Shown here: positions 1-9,380 of the stretch, in pieces
Layout of the letters: every line of letters begins with the position of its first letter
How positions within the stretch are numbered: the stretch's first letter is position 1
Origin: CAVSWT01 sp963777515
Lineage (GTDB): Bacteria > Bacteroidota > Ignavibacteria > Ignavibacteriales > Ignavibacteriaceae
Length of the DNA stretch: 64,000 nt
Assembly (NCBI GenBank): GCA_963777515.1
Contig: CAVZQU010000021.1
Location: 186,001 to 250,000 of the forward strand
Direction: 5' to 3'
Notes under the pieces: generated by a model
The model's input: the letters and a program-made list of their open reading frames with translations, nothing else
Told to the model about the DNA's origin: nothing
Databases searched by the model: none
Position numbers and translations under genes: made by a program

Positions 1-211
1 CTGAACCAGCTAATCCAATAAAATGTTCACTTGAAATATTAGTAGCGAATATTGATAGACCAATTGCGAACCACCCCACATTTTTTCCTGAAAGAAAATA
101 GTCTGAAAAATTTTTATCTTTTTTTCTTGATGAATAGAAACCAACACTTAATATTACTATCAAGTATATGATTAAAATTAATCCATCTAAAAGAGAAAAA
201 TTTTCTGTCAA
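1..211 (-). CDS. Sodium/solute symporter (SSS family), N-terminal part
   Basis: Translating the minus strand gives about 70 residues that run off the left edge. They begin with a hydrophobic helix (LILIIYLIVILSVGFYSS), followed by the SSS-family signature region with SDYFLSGKNVGWFAIGLS and SSEHFIGLAG. The latter is typical of the sodium/glucose cotransporter (SGLT-like) branch, so a Na+-driven sugar importer in the inner membrane is likely. The best start is TTG at 211-209. No ATG occurs in this frame before the stop at 301-299, and an AGAAAG purine stretch lies about six bases upstream. Family assignment is firm for such a short piece; the substrate is not known. Confidence 0.72.
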   Translation of the reverse strand, partial: MTENFSLLDGLILIIYLIVILSVGFYSSRKKDKNFSDYFLSGKNVGWFAIGLSIFATNISSEHFIGLAGS

Positions 212-496
212 TTTTAACTTTCTAAAATTTACGAACGTATAATTGACACAAACAGTGCCATCAAAAAATCTTTCTAAAAACTTATATTTTGTATTACTTT
301 ACCGGTTTAATTGAACCTCACTTTTATTGAAATAATAATTTCGATTTATTGATTTAATAAAAAGGACTTTTATCGATTTAGTTCTAGAATCCAACTTTTT
401 TATATTAAAATGACTCCACAATTATTTTAAAATACTTTTACAATTCATTTTATTTTGTTTGAAACATTTTCTTTTCTTCGATTAGACTTCTAGCAT

Positions 497-830
497 TCAG
501 TAGAAATAAATCCCACCCTTCAAAGTAACTTTATGATTTAGTTCTACTAATAAATAAGGATGCATTTTGAATTGAGAAGAGGCAGCTAATTCATTAACAT
601 TCTCAGGTCCGAGAGAAGTATTAAAATTTGCTATATATGAATATTCTTTTTGAGAATTAAAGAAAAACCTAAAAAATGGAAATAATTGTAAAAAATACCT
701 CATAAACTCTCATATTTGTTAATATTTTATCGTTAACAATTATTGCCGAATCAATAATACCAGCAGTAGCAATATTAATAAACAATTGAAGTGCCAAAGA
801 GAGTTCTGAATCTTTGTTTGAGGTTTTCAT
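497..830 (-). CDS. Small hypothetical protein, frame interrupted once
   Basis: Two minus-strand reading frames adjoin here: one starts with ATG at 830 (MKTSNKDSELSLALQLF...) and the other ends at 497 with ...KVTLKGGIYFY. They fuse into one frame of about 110 residues if one A of the six-A run at 690-695 (plus strand) is removed, the same +1 error type seen across the window. I recognise no family. The C-terminal half has alternating polar and hydrophobic residues and ends in an aromatic residue, which could be the end of a beta-barrel, but this is weak. It may equally be non-coding or a gene remnant. Confidence 0.3.
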
Positions 831-961
831 TAATAATCTATCTTTCAGAGAAGATTAAGTTTATTTTAATATTTGAATAATAAAAAATTATGCTTTTTCA
901 TTTGCCAAAACATATTATTAAGTTTTAGTATATCAATTGATTATTAAAGTTACAAAACGCT

Positions 962-1861
962 ATGAAATTAAAATCTTTTAAATTATTAATATTATTTTTC
1001 GTTTTAACAAGTTTATCATTTTCACAGTCAATGACAGAAAGATATAAACATCTTGGTGAAATGTTTGTTGAGGGATTTTCTTCAGCTCCTTTCCCGGATT
1101 CTGCAAGAATGAATGGGCATATCTATAACGGCATGACATATTCATTTAAAGATCATTATAACGACAGCAGTGTTGCTATCTTTATTCCTAAAGGATTTAA
1201 ACAAACAGATTCAACAAATTTCGTGGTTTATTTTCATGGATGGGGTAATAACATTGACAAAGCTTGTGCTAAGTTTAATCTTATCGAACAATTTTCGGAA
1301 AGTAATTTAAATGCGATTTTTGTTTTTCCCGAAGGCCCTAAAAACTCACGCGATTCTTTCGGTGGCAAGCTGGAAGATAAAAACGGACTAAAAAATTTAC
1401 TTAATGATGTTGTAAAGTTTTTAAATGAAAAAGGGAAATTAAAATCTTCTAAAATTGGAAATATAATTATTGGTGGACATAGCGGCGCATACCGTGTGAT
1501 TTCATTTTGCTTAATGAGAGGTGGATTAACACCAAACATTTCCGATGTAATTTTATTTGACGCACTCTATGGTCAAACTGAAAAATTCTCTCATTGGATT
1601 GAAACTTATAACGGTAGATTTATTGATATTTATACAGATAGCGGCGGGACAAAAAGCGAATCTGAAAGTCTTATGGACGATTTGGATGGATGGGGAACCT
1701 CATATTTTAAATCCGAAGAAGAAGAATTAAAGCCGGATGATTTAATAAACAATAGGTTGGTATTTATCCATACTGATTTAGCCCATAATGAAGTTGTATC
1801 GAAAAGAAATCAGTTTTTGCTTTTCTTAAAAACAAGCAGGTTACGGAAGATAAATGATTAG
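962..1861 (+). CDS. Secreted alpha/beta hydrolase (esterase-like)
   Basis: The protein has 299 residues with a Sec signal peptide (about residues 1-21, ending SLSFSQ), so it is exported. The alpha/beta hydrolase fold is indicated by HGWG near residue 92, which would form the oxyanion hole, and the nucleophile elbow GGHSGA with Ser174. An acidic residue (probably in the LFDALYG or DIYTDSGG region) and the His in TDLAHNEV near the C-terminus could complete the triad. Serine hydrolases of this kind often deacylate sugars or cleave small esters; no substrate can be named. It is monocistronic and converges with the response-regulator gene, with hairpins between them. Confidence 0.7.
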   Translation: MKLKSFKLLILFFVLTSLSFSQSMTERYKHLGEMFVEGFSSAPFPDSARMNGHIYNGMTYSFKDHYNDSSVAIFIPKGFKQTDSTNFVVYFHGWGNNIDKACAKFNLIEQFSESNLNAIFVFPEGPKNSRDSFGGKLEDKNGLKNLLNDVVKFLNEKGKLKSSKIGNIIIGGHSGAYRVISFCLMRGGLTPNISDVILFDALYGQTEKFSHWIETYNGRFIDIYTDSGGTKSESESLMDDLDGWGTSYFKSEEEELKPDDLINNRLVFIHTDLAHNEVVSKRNQFLLFLKTSRLRKIND

Positions 1862-1922
1862 CAAAGTTCAGGTTCAAGAGTAATTTTCAAGTTGATTAGT
1901 TTATATTCAAATCATTCGTTTA

Positions 1923-1974
1923 AGATTTTTCAAAATCTCCATTCAACATTCATCCATTACCAATTTTGAATGGA
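1923..1974. terminator. Convergent terminator region with two hairpins
   Basis: Between two converging genes are a perfect 7-bp stem (AGATTTT-tc-AAAATCT, 1923-1938) and an inverted repeat TCCATTCAA (1938-1946) / TTGAATGGA (1966-1974) followed by TTATTTT. Position and shape suit a bidirectional transcription terminator. Confidence 0.5.
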
Positions 1975-3423
1975 TTATTTTAACCCTAACTCTTTCGCCA
2001 TTCTATAATAATTAGAAGGTGCCAATCCTAATTTCTTTGCAGCTTCTGTATCTGATGAAGTTTTATTTCTTATATAACGGAAATATTTTTCCCTAATCAT
2101 TTTTTCCATTTGATTTAGAGGTATCTCATTTTCTTCAAATAAAATTTCCAATCCCCTATCATCTTTAATTTGATGCAGCAAACCCACAGCAAGCTCTGCT
2201 ATCGACGGTGTAATCGTACTTTCACCGGTAAACAAAAGTCGCTGTACAATATTTTTTAATTCTCTTACATTACCCGGCCATCTATAGTTTACTAAAAACT
2301 TCATCGCCTCCTGAGATATAACCGGTTTTTCTTTTCCCATATCAACACTGTAAATCGACATAAAATGTTCAATTAAAATAGGGATGTCTGTTTTTCTGTC
2401 GATTAATTCATTTACAAAAATCGGAACAACATTTAATCTATAGTAAAGGTCTTCTCTAAATCTTTTGGCTTTAACCTCTTCTTCAATATTTTTATTTGTT
2501 GCAGCAAGAATCCTAACATTAACTTTTATTTTTTCTGTTCTCCCAATCTTTTCAATTTCACCTTCTTGAATGACTCTTAACAGTTTAACCTGAGCAGATA
2601 ATGGTAATTCTGTAATTTCATCAAGAAAGATTGTACCGTTATCGGCAATTTCAAATAAGCCAAGCTTCTTTTTATCGGCACCTGTAAACGCACCTTTTTC
2701 ATATCCAAATAATTCGCTCTCAACAAGGTCATGCGGAAGGCTGCCGCAATTAATCGGAACAAAATTTTCAAGCTTTCTTGGCCCTTGATAATGAATATTA
2801 TATGCCACCAATTCTTTCCCGGTTCCGGAAGCTCCTCTAATTAAAATATTAATATTGCTTTGGGAATACTTTTTTATGTTTTCTTTCAAGCTTAAAATTA
2901 TTGGCGACTCACCTATTATTCTTCTCTGGTTTAAAATATCTTCGACATTCTTTATGAGTTTTTGATTCGACCGTAATGTCTCTCTTTCCATCACACATTT
3001 TTCATAGGCGTTGAACAAACTTATGATAAAATCTGTGGGCTGATAGATATAATCTTCAATGTCGCCCGGGTATTTTGTGCAGTACCAGTATGCACCAGCT
3101 TTAATGAGCTTGTTCGCAAAATTAAAATCGGTAATGTTAATGGTCATCTTAGTGATAACAATTATCTGAATTGAAGAATCGATACTTTTAATTTCCTGGA
3201 TAAGATTTTCGCCCATTATTCCGCCGGCAATTTGGAAATCCATTATAACAATATCAAACTTGAACTTGTTTTTAGATTTCTCTATAATCTTTAAAGCTGC
3301 ATTTCCGTCGGAACAAATTTCGGCGATATTAATTCTATTTGAAAACGGCTGAATGGTTTTCAAAACTCGATTGACATCAAATTCTTCATCTTCAATTAAT
3401 AAAACTTGAATTGCACTCGACAT
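1975..3423 (-). CDS. NtrC-type sigma-54-dependent response regulator
   Basis: The 482 residues have three parts. A receiver domain (about 1-130) has the acidic pocket EDEE and phospho-acceptor Asp62 (IVIMDFQ). A sigma-54 AAA+ domain (about 165-400) has Walker A GASGTGKE (197-204), the sigma-54 contact loop GAFTGA (244-249) and Walker B GTIFLDEIT. A C-terminal Fis-type helix-turn-helix (DTEAAKKLGLAPSNYYRMAKELG) would bind DNA. With an intact GAFTGA loop it should activate RpoN promoters when phosphorylated. It lies 17 bases downstream of the kinase gene and is almost certainly its partner. Targets are not shown in the sequence; the adjacent divergent sugar cluster at 6680 is the natural candidate. 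Confidence 0.93.
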   Translation of the reverse strand: MSSAIQVLLIEDEEFDVNRVLKTIQPFSNRINIAEICSDGNAALKIIEKSKNKFKFDIVIMDFQIAGGIMGENLIQEIKSIDSSIQIIVITKMTINITDFNFANKLIKAGAYWYCTKYPGDIEDYIYQPTDFIISLFNAYEKCVMERETLRSNQKLIKNVEDILNQRRIIGESPIILSLKENIKKYSQSNINILIRGASGTGKELVAYNIHYQGPRKLENFVPINCGSLPHDLVESELFGYEKGAFTGADKKKLGLFEIADNGTIFLDEITELPLSAQVKLLRVIQEGEIEKIGRTEKIKVNVRILAATNKNIEEEVKAKRFREDLYYRLNVVPIFVNELIDRKTDIPILIEHFMSIYSVDMGKEKPVISQEAMKFLVNYRWPGNVRELKNIVQRLLFTGESTITPSIAELAVGLLHQIKDDRGLEILFEENEIPLNQMEKMIREKYFRYIRNKTSSDTEAAKKLGLAPSNYYRMAKELGLK

Positions 3424-3440
3424 TTTTTCTTTCTTATTTA

Positions 3441-4919
3441 TTAATGTTTAATCGTTATTGTAAAAATCGAACCGCCTTCATCAAGATTGCCTGCATCAAT
3501 CTGCCATCCGCATCTTTTACAAATTTCATAAGCAATATAACAACCATAACCCGAATTTTGAATTTCAGTATTTTTAGAGGTTATGTTTTCCTGGAATAAT
3601 TTTTTTAATCCGTCTTCGTTTTGAGTTAGAAACTCAGGCGCAATTCCCTGCCCGTTATCTATTATAGAAATTTTTGATTCATTCCTGTCAGGGAAATATT
3701 TTGTGCGTAAAGTTATAACCAGTTTATATTTCTTCCCATGCTCTATTCCATTCTGAATTAACGGCTCAATAATTTCCCAAACCACAAATTCATTTATATG
3801 CACAACTGGAAGAAACTCATCGAGGTCTAGCCTGATTTCATAAGAGCCGCTTTTCTTTGAAGTCCTCAAAAAAATATTATCGACTAAGAACATTATAAGT
3901 TCGTTTATATTAGTATTATAAATTTGATTTCGTATAGTCTGAATCGGTGGGTCATACCATTTCATATCATAAATAACTCTTGAGATAAAGTTGGCATATT
4001 TTGTAACCCGGTATTTTATTTCATTTATATTTTCTGCAGACAGCAGCTGTAAATCACCTTTTATAAAACCCATGACTTTTTCAGCTTTATGGTGTGTATG
4101 ATAGATTCTTTTTGTGAAAACTAATTCTTTATCATAATTAATTTTCTTCTTCAGATTTATCTCATGCTCTGCGAATAATAGTTTTTGTGTTTCATCTCTT
4201 TCCCGGACAGTGTATGAAGAAATAAAATACATTGCTAGCAGCCCAAGCGAAATTAAAGAAAGATAAATAACCGACGTTTCATCATAATTCGAAACTATCT
4301 GGCTGGTTAAAAAAGTAAAGTCTGGAGTGTTTTTAATATAGACCGCTCCAATGTATTCTCCCCTTAAAACAAACGGAACAAAAGTATTGAAAGTATTTTT
4401 GCCCGTAACAATACTGTGAATCTGTTCCGTAGAAGTTATTTGTGGTTCTATATTATCATATAATTTGACGGCTTCAATATGTGCTGATTGGTTTGGCGCA
4501 AATTGGTACAAATTTGAAAACAAAAATTTGTATAAGTCTTTCCCTTCATCAATTGCATAAACTTTATTGTTACGTTTAATTAAGATGCACATCTCATCAA
4601 TATTATGCTGAAGAACCTGCTGACTGAAAATTATATTAAATGATTGAATAATTCTTTGTGATTCCTCATCTGTCACATCCCTTTTAGGATTAATTGTTTC
4701 GAGTATTAATTCAATTGAAGTGGTTGTTAAGTTTGCCAATTTCTCTGCCGAGTCTTTTTGATACCAGCTTTGAGTATTATCCAAAAAACTTTTTATTGAA
4801 GATTTATTAATAAGAGATACCAGCAACTGAAAGGAAAAAATTATGACAAATAAAACCGTTAAATGCCTGAATTGAAAATGGTATTCTTTAGCTTTTTCGA
4901 AAATCTTTTGCTTACTCAT
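3441..4919 (-). CDS. Membrane sensor histidine kinase
   Basis: The 492 residues carry a TM helix near 20-37, an extracytoplasmic sensor region of roughly 185 residues, a second TM helix (VIYLSLISLGLLAMYFI, about 224-240), a coiled linker and a C-terminal HATPase. N box EPLIQNGIEHG, G1 box DNGQGIAPEF and G2 region SGYGCYIAYEICKR are clear. The expected phospho-accepting helix contains HTHHKAEK rather than a standard HELRTP motif, so the dimerisation/phosphotransfer domain is atypical. The gene sits between a tethered binding protein (15 bases upstream) and its response regulator (17 bases downstream), implying one signalling operon. Confidence 0.88.
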   Translation of the reverse strand: MSKQKIFEKAKEYHFQFRHLTVLFVIIFSFQLLVSLINKSSIKSFLDNTQSWYQKDSAEKLANLTTTSIELILETINPKRDVTDEESQRIIQSFNIIFSQQVLQHNIDEMCILIKRNNKVYAIDEGKDLYKFLFSNLYQFAPNQSAHIEAVKLYDNIEPQITSTEQIHSIVTGKNTFNTFVPFVLRGEYIGAVYIKNTPDFTFLTSQIVSNYDETSVIYLSLISLGLLAMYFISSYTVRERDETQKLLFAEHEINLKKKINYDKELVFTKRIYHTHHKAEKVMGFIKGDLQLLSAENINEIKYRVTKYANFISRVIYDMKWYDPPIQTIRNQIYNTNINELIMFLVDNIFLRTSKKSGSYEIRLDLDEFLPVVHINEFVVWEIIEPLIQNGIEHGKKYKLVITLRTKYFPDRNESKISIIDNGQGIAPEFLTQNEDGLKKLFQENITSKNTEIQNSGYGCYIAYEICKRCGWQIDAGNLDEGGSIFTITIKH

Positions 4920-4933
4920 AATCTTAATTTGGT

Positions 4934-6250
4934 TTACTTAATTAAAATGCTTTTTGAATTTGTTTTTTCAGTGGCTCTTTTAAGTGCTTCATCAACACTT
5001 ATTTCCTGCTTTATTGCTAAATGAAGATAATATGAAAGTATGTCAGATATATTAGTATAATTTTTAAGGAAAGGACGATGAAAACCTTGTTTCAGCAGAT
5101 TTTCATAAAATTTTAAATTTGGAAATCTATTTACGTATTCTGTATCTGCATAGATATTTGTATTGATTGGGAGATATCCTCCTTCTTCATACATTACTTT
5201 TTGTGCTTCTTCACTAACTAAAAATTTAACAAATGTAATGGCTTCAGGAATATTTTTTGAAAATTTAGAAACCATTAAATTCCATCCGCCGAAAACGGAA
5301 CTTTGTTCTGATCCTTTAAAATGAGGTGTAGGAGCAATTCCCAAATTATTATAAGTTTCAACATTTTTATAAAAAGTCTTATGAAGATTAAGAAAGCTGG
5401 ACCATCCTCTTAAAAAAAGCCCTTTATGTTCCATGAAATAATAATAACTATCATTTTCTTTGAAGTTACAAACTTGCTTTGGAGAGGCATTATATTTATT
5501 AACTAGATCAACCAGAAGCTGCAAAGATTTATGAGCTTGAGGAGTGTTTACATTTAAAGAATCATTCTTAATCATTAATTGATTTTGATTTTTAAGAAGT
5601 TCACAATATTGACAAATTAAACCTTCAAAATCGTCAGCCTGGAATACGTAAAATGGCCTATTGCTATTTTTTAACCTATCATTTAAACTTAAAAAATCCT
5701 CCCAGGTTATTGAATCATCCAATTTCCTTTTTATTGATTTATAATCCGGCAATTGCTTCAAATAATCCTTATTGTAAAATAAAACAGATAAATCAATATA
5801 AAGCGGTATAGCAACTATTGTATCATGGTATATACATGACTGCATAGCGTATTTCAAAAGTATTTTCTTCTCAACATCGCTTATTGCCCTGCCAAGTGGA
5901 ATAACCCATTTGGCAAATCTGGGCACCCAAATCTGGTCAACACTAAATACATCAATCCTTTCACTCTTACTGCGGAGATAACGAGCAAGCAGTTCTTTTC
6001 TTTCATTGGTGCTGAATTTTTCAAAAGGTAAATTTATAGCAATTACTTTTATCTGGCCTTTATACTTTTCATTAAATTTTTCAATTACTTTCATATGGGC
6101 AGAAGAAATATTATCTACATAATATATTTTCTTTTCTACGCTCGTGTCTGAATTTTTAGAAGAAAGCGGTGAAAGTATGAAGCTGATAAAGATAAGTACA
6201 AGAATCAAAAATGAACTTAGCCCGATGTAAAAAAGTTTTTCATATTTCAT
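4934..6250 (-). CDS. Membrane-tethered sugar-binding protein, sensor subunit
   Basis: The 438 residues resemble family 1 extracellular solute-binding proteins of ABC sugar importers: KIYYVDNISSAHMKVIEKFN at the start, DVFSVDQIWVPRFAKW, VAIPLYIDLSVLFYNKDYL, GGWNLMVSKFSKN and FVKFLVSEEAQKVM. It has an N-terminal hydrophobic helix (about 7-27) without a lipobox cysteine or clear cleavage site, so it probably stays anchored in the inner membrane facing the periplasm. No permease lies next to it; a histidine kinase and regulator do. The likely job is to bind a sugar and pass the signal to the kinase rather than to transport. An AAAGGGA sequence precedes the ATG. Confidence 0.82.
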   Translation of the reverse strand: MKYEKLFYIGLSSFLILVLIFISFILSPLSSKNSDTSVEKKIYYVDNISSAHMKVIEKFNEKYKGQIKVIAINLPFEKFSTNERKELLARYLRSKSERIDVFSVDQIWVPRFAKWVIPLGRAISDVEKKILLKYAMQSCIYHDTIVAIPLYIDLSVLFYNKDYLKQLPDYKSIKRKLDDSITWEDFLSLNDRLKNSNRPFYVFQADDFEGLICQYCELLKNQNQLMIKNDSLNVNTPQAHKSLQLLVDLVNKYNASPKQVCNFKENDSYYYFMEHKGLFLRGWSSFLNLHKTFYKNVETYNNLGIAPTPHFKGSEQSSVFGGWNLMVSKFSKNIPEAITFVKFLVSEEAQKVMYEEGGYLPINTNIYADTEYVNRFPNLKFYENLLKQGFHRPFLKNYTNISDILSYYLHLAIKQEISVDEALKRATEKTNSKSILIK

Positions 6251-6679
6251 TCAGCGGGTTCCCTTTGTTGTGGGTTTATTTTTTTCATATCATTATTAAC
6301 TTACAAAAATTAAAGCAAGTCGTGCAAATTTTTTGTTCCTTTGATAACTGCAACTTAAATGTTTTAATTACTTATCATTTTAATAAAGTACTATTATTAA
6401 AATAATAATTTATACTCCAATTTCACTTCCCATTATTTAGTATAATTATTTATATGTTTCCAAAAAGGATAAATTAAAATATTTAATTAATTATAGCGCT
6501 TTGGGCATAAATTTTGTCACTTCTATCAGAATTATTTTTTTAATTAGTGCCATTGTTTAAATTAAATCAATCAAAGTAATTGAAAAATTGTAAATTAAAA
6601 TCCTTATACTTTTCAATCCTAATTCAACCGCAACCACTGGTTAAAAATATCGTATTAATTAATTGCAAAAGGGAAATAT
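6251..6679. promoter_or_regulatory. Divergent promoter region, signalling unit / cluster 1
   Basis: These 429 bases separate the divergent sensor operon and glycan cluster 1 and must hold promoters for both. They are very AT-rich. Visible items are a small palindrome AACCA-C-TGGTT at 6632-6642 and a weak sigma-54-like string, GG-N10-GT around 6503-6517, whose -12 element lacks the usual GC. No gene is seen. Assignment of the palindrome as an operator is a guess. Confidence 0.4.
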
Positions 6680-8176
6680 ATGAGCGTAACCAGCGCAACA
6701 GTTAATATTAATAATCAAGCTAATCGAGCAGAAAAAAATTATACACCTGCTTTAGTTGTATTAACTACATTATTTTTTATGTGGGGATTCATTACCTGCT
6801 TAAATGATATTTTAATACCACATTTAAAATCAGTATTTACTTTGAACTATACTCAAGTAATGCTTATTCAATTCAGCTTTTTTACAGCTTACGCAATAAT
6901 CTCACTGCCTTCCGGAATTTTGGTTGAAAAGATTGGCTACAAAAACGGTATCGTAGTTGGTTTAATAACAGCCGGTGCCGGGTGCCTTTTATTTTATCCT
7001 GCAGCCGGATATCAGTCTTATATAATGTTCTTGGCTGCATTATTTATTTTAGCATCAGGCATAACTCTGCTTCAAGTAGCGGCTAATCCGTATGTGGCTA
7101 TATTAGGAAAACCGGAAACTGCATCAAGCAGATTAAATATGACCCAGGCATTCAATTCACTTGGAACAACAATAGCTCCTTTGATTGGTTCTTTTCTAAT
7201 ATTAACACTTGCCGTTAAAACTGCAGAACAATTAAAGGAAATGCTTCCCAATGAAGTTACTGCTTATAAGCTTGCACAAGCCAGTGCAGTTCAAGTACCG
7301 TATTTATGGCTGGCTGGAGTATTATTTGCAATTGCTGCTATGTTTGCGATAATCAAGCTTCCTAAAATAGAAGCAGCAGATATTGCTTCGTCCAGTGGAG
7401 AAGGACAAAATTTACATCACTTGCATAAAAGTGCATGGGGCTATAATCATTTAGTACTTGGGGCAATAGGGATTTTTGTTTATGTAGGTGCTGAAGTATC
7501 TATTGGTTCCTTCCTGGTTAATTATTTAGGACAACCTTTTATAGCAGGATTATCTCCTGCAGATGCCGGGAAATACGTTGCTCTTTACTGGGGAGGAGCA
7601 ATGATAGGCAGATTCTTTGGTTCTATCCTTCTATCTGATATAACAGATAATAAAAAGAAATATATGTATTTGGCAGCCGTTCTTTTGCTTGCAATTGTAT
7701 TAGGATTATATATTACAAAAGAATATCAAAACCTTGCGAGCTTTTCTTTAGGAACAATTGGGAAAACTTTAACTTTCCTATTGTTCGTTTTATTAAACTT
7801 TTTTGCTTTTAATATCGGGAAAAGTAAACCGGCACGAACTTTATCTATCTTTGCATTATGTGCTGCTGTATTGGTTATAATTTCCATGCTTACATTTAAC
7901 GCTTTTGCTATGTGGACAATATTGGCAGTTGGTTTGTTCAATTCAATTATGTTCCCTACTATTTTCACTTTAGCAATTGATGGACTTGGCAAACATACCG
8001 GACAAGCTTCAGGTATTCTTTGTACTGCGATAGTTGGGGGAGCATTATTACCGGTACTGCAAGGTTTTTTTGCAGATAATATTGGAATTCATCATGCATT
8101 CTTTATCCCGGTTTTATGTTATCTGTACATTGCTTATTATGGAATGAAAGGATATAAACCAGCTTTAGCAAAATAA
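6680..8176 (+). CDS. FHS-family sugar:H+ symporter (FucP/GlcP-like MFS)
   Basis: The 498-residue protein has about 12 TM helices. The sequence FFMWGFITCLNDILIPHLK near residues 34-52 is the hallmark of the fucose/galactose/glucose:H+ symporter family. Other matches are FSFFTAYAIISLPSG, LLQVAANPYVAILG and the C-terminal FPTIFTLAIDGLG. It would import a monosaccharide across the inner membrane. It is longer than typical members (about 400-440), with a longer stretch after TM 9-10 and a loop rich in Ser/His near residues 235-255. A ROK kinase follows after 51 bases, so glucose or a similar hexose from the downstream GH3/GH5 enzymes is the likely cargo. Confidence 0.88.
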   Translation: MSVTSATVNINNQANRAEKNYTPALVVLTTLFFMWGFITCLNDILIPHLKSVFTLNYTQVMLIQFSFFTAYAIISLPSGILVEKIGYKNGIVVGLITAGAGCLLFYPAAGYQSYIMFLAALFILASGITLLQVAANPYVAILGKPETASSRLNMTQAFNSLGTTIAPLIGSFLILTLAVKTAEQLKEMLPNEVTAYKLAQASAVQVPYLWLAGVLFAIAAMFAIIKLPKIEAADIASSSGEGQNLHHLHKSAWGYNHLVLGAIGIFVYVGAEVSIGSFLVNYLGQPFIAGLSPADAGKYVALYWGGAMIGRFFGSILLSDITDNKKKYMYLAAVLLLAIVLGLYITKEYQNLASFSLGTIGKTLTFLLFVLLNFFAFNIGKSKPARTLSIFALCAAVLVIISMLTFNAFAMWTILAVGLFNSIMFPTIFTLAIDGLGKHTGQASGILCTAIVGGALLPVLQGFFADNIGIHHAFFIPVLCYLYIAYYGMKGYKPALAK

Positions 8177-8227
8177 TTTTTTAAATGATTAATAATGAAA
8201 TAAAAATATAAAAGTGAGTGAGAGCAA

Positions 8228-9214
8228 ATGCAGAAAACAAATGTTGCAATAGGTATTGATATCGGCGGGACAAACACTGTATTTGGTTTTGTTGATAAAG
8301 TCGGAAGCCTTGTTTATGAATCTTCCATTACAACAAATTCACACGAAAAAGCAGAACTGCTATTCGACCGTTTGTTTAAAAAGATAAATGAAGATTTTAT
8401 AAAATATTCAAATGATTATGAAATAATTGGAATCGGAATTGGCGCACCAAATGCAAACTACTATAAAGGGACTGTTGAATATCCGCCGAATTTAAAATGG
8501 GGTTTAGTAAAAGTAATTGAAATTGTAAAAAAGTATTCCGAGCTGCCGGCTGCTATTACCAACGACGCCAATGCTGCTGCCATTGGTGAAATGAAATTTG
8601 GTGCCGCAAAAGGAATGAAAGATTTTATTGTAATTACTCTTGGTACTGGTTTAGGAAGCGGTATCGTTTCTAACGGAGAATTAATATATGGAGATGATGG
8701 TTTTGCCGGGGAAATTGGCCATACTATTTATGATCCAAATGGAAGGCAGTGCGGATGCGGAAGAAAAGGCTGCCTGGAAACTTATGCTTCCGCCAGTGGA
8801 ATTAAAAGAACTGTATTTGAGCTTTTATGCGACAGCAATAAGCCAAGTGAATTAAGATCAATTTCATTTAATGATCTTACATCAAAAATTATTTATGATG
8901 CAGCAAAAAGAGGTGACCAAATCGCTTTGGATGCATTTGAATATACAGGGAAAGTATTAGGTTCTCAATTGGCAGACTCTATAGCATATACCAGTCCAGA
9001 AGCTATTATTTTATTTGGCGGCCTTGCTGCATCAGGCGATTTAATTTTTAAACCGACACAGAAATATCTGGAAGAAAGCTTATTAAACATTTTTAAAAAT
9101 AAAGTTAAACTTCTTCCGTCAAAATTATTAAACGGAAATACTGCTGTTCTAGGTGCAGCAGCTTTAATCTGGAATGAGCTTGAGAAAGCGGAATCTTTAG
9201 AAAAGATAATTTAA
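8228..9214 (+). CDS. ROK-family glucokinase-like sugar kinase
   Basis: The 328 residues show the ATP-phosphate loop DIGGTN (11-16), catalytic Asp113 in ITNDANA, GTGLGSG (139-145), the ExGH motif (GEIGH, 161-165) and the ROK zinc cluster CGCGRKGC (175-182). The family phosphorylates glucose or related hexoses in the cytoplasm using ATP. The length is typical of ROK glucokinases and there is no N-terminal DNA-binding domain, so it is an enzyme and not a repressor. A GTGAGTGAGAG string precedes the ATG. Placement between the FHS transporter and secreted GH3 glucosidases supports hexose-6-phosphate formation after import. Confidence 0.88.
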   Translation: MQKTNVAIGIDIGGTNTVFGFVDKVGSLVYESSITTNSHEKAELLFDRLFKKINEDFIKYSNDYEIIGIGIGAPNANYYKGTVEYPPNLKWGLVKVIEIVKKYSELPAAITNDANAAAIGEMKFGAAKGMKDFIVITLGTGLGSGIVSNGELIYGDDGFAGEIGHTIYDPNGRQCGCGRKGCLETYASASGIKRTVFELLCDSNKPSELRSISFNDLTSKIIYDAAKRGDQIALDAFEYTGKVLGSQLADSIAYTSPEAIILFGGLAASGDLIFKPTQKYLEESLLNIFKNKVKLLPSKLLNGNTAVLGAAALIWNELEKAESLEKII

Positions 9215-9308
9215 TATTCAGTCTCATGTACCTCTTCCCAAAGTTAGTCAGTCTCTTCCCCTTGCCGGCGACGGGATTAGGGAATTATACAAAACACTTT
9301 GATGTTAA

Positions 9309-9332
9309 AATTTTTAACAATGGTTAAAAATT
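9309..9332. promoter_or_regulatory. Perfect 10-bp AT-rich inverted repeat
   Basis: AATTTTTAAC (9309-9318) and GTTAAAAATT (9323-9332) are separated by four bases, 48 bases before the first GH3 gene. It could be an operator for that gene or a weak hairpin after the kinase gene. Nothing else is evident in the 166-base gap. Confidence 0.4.
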
Positions 9333-9380
9333 CTGTGAGACACTTGAAATGATTTAGCAATATTCTAACCGAGGAATCTT

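Noticed and set aside
801..815. TGGCAC-N5-TTG-like sequence on the minus strand resembling a sigma-54 promoter
   Set aside because: The -12 element lacks GC and the match lies inside the putative small gene at 497-830.
6501..6517. Possible sigma-54 promoter before the FHS transporter
   Set aside because: GG and GT have about the right spacing, but the -12 GC is missing and the region is AT-rich enough for chance matches.
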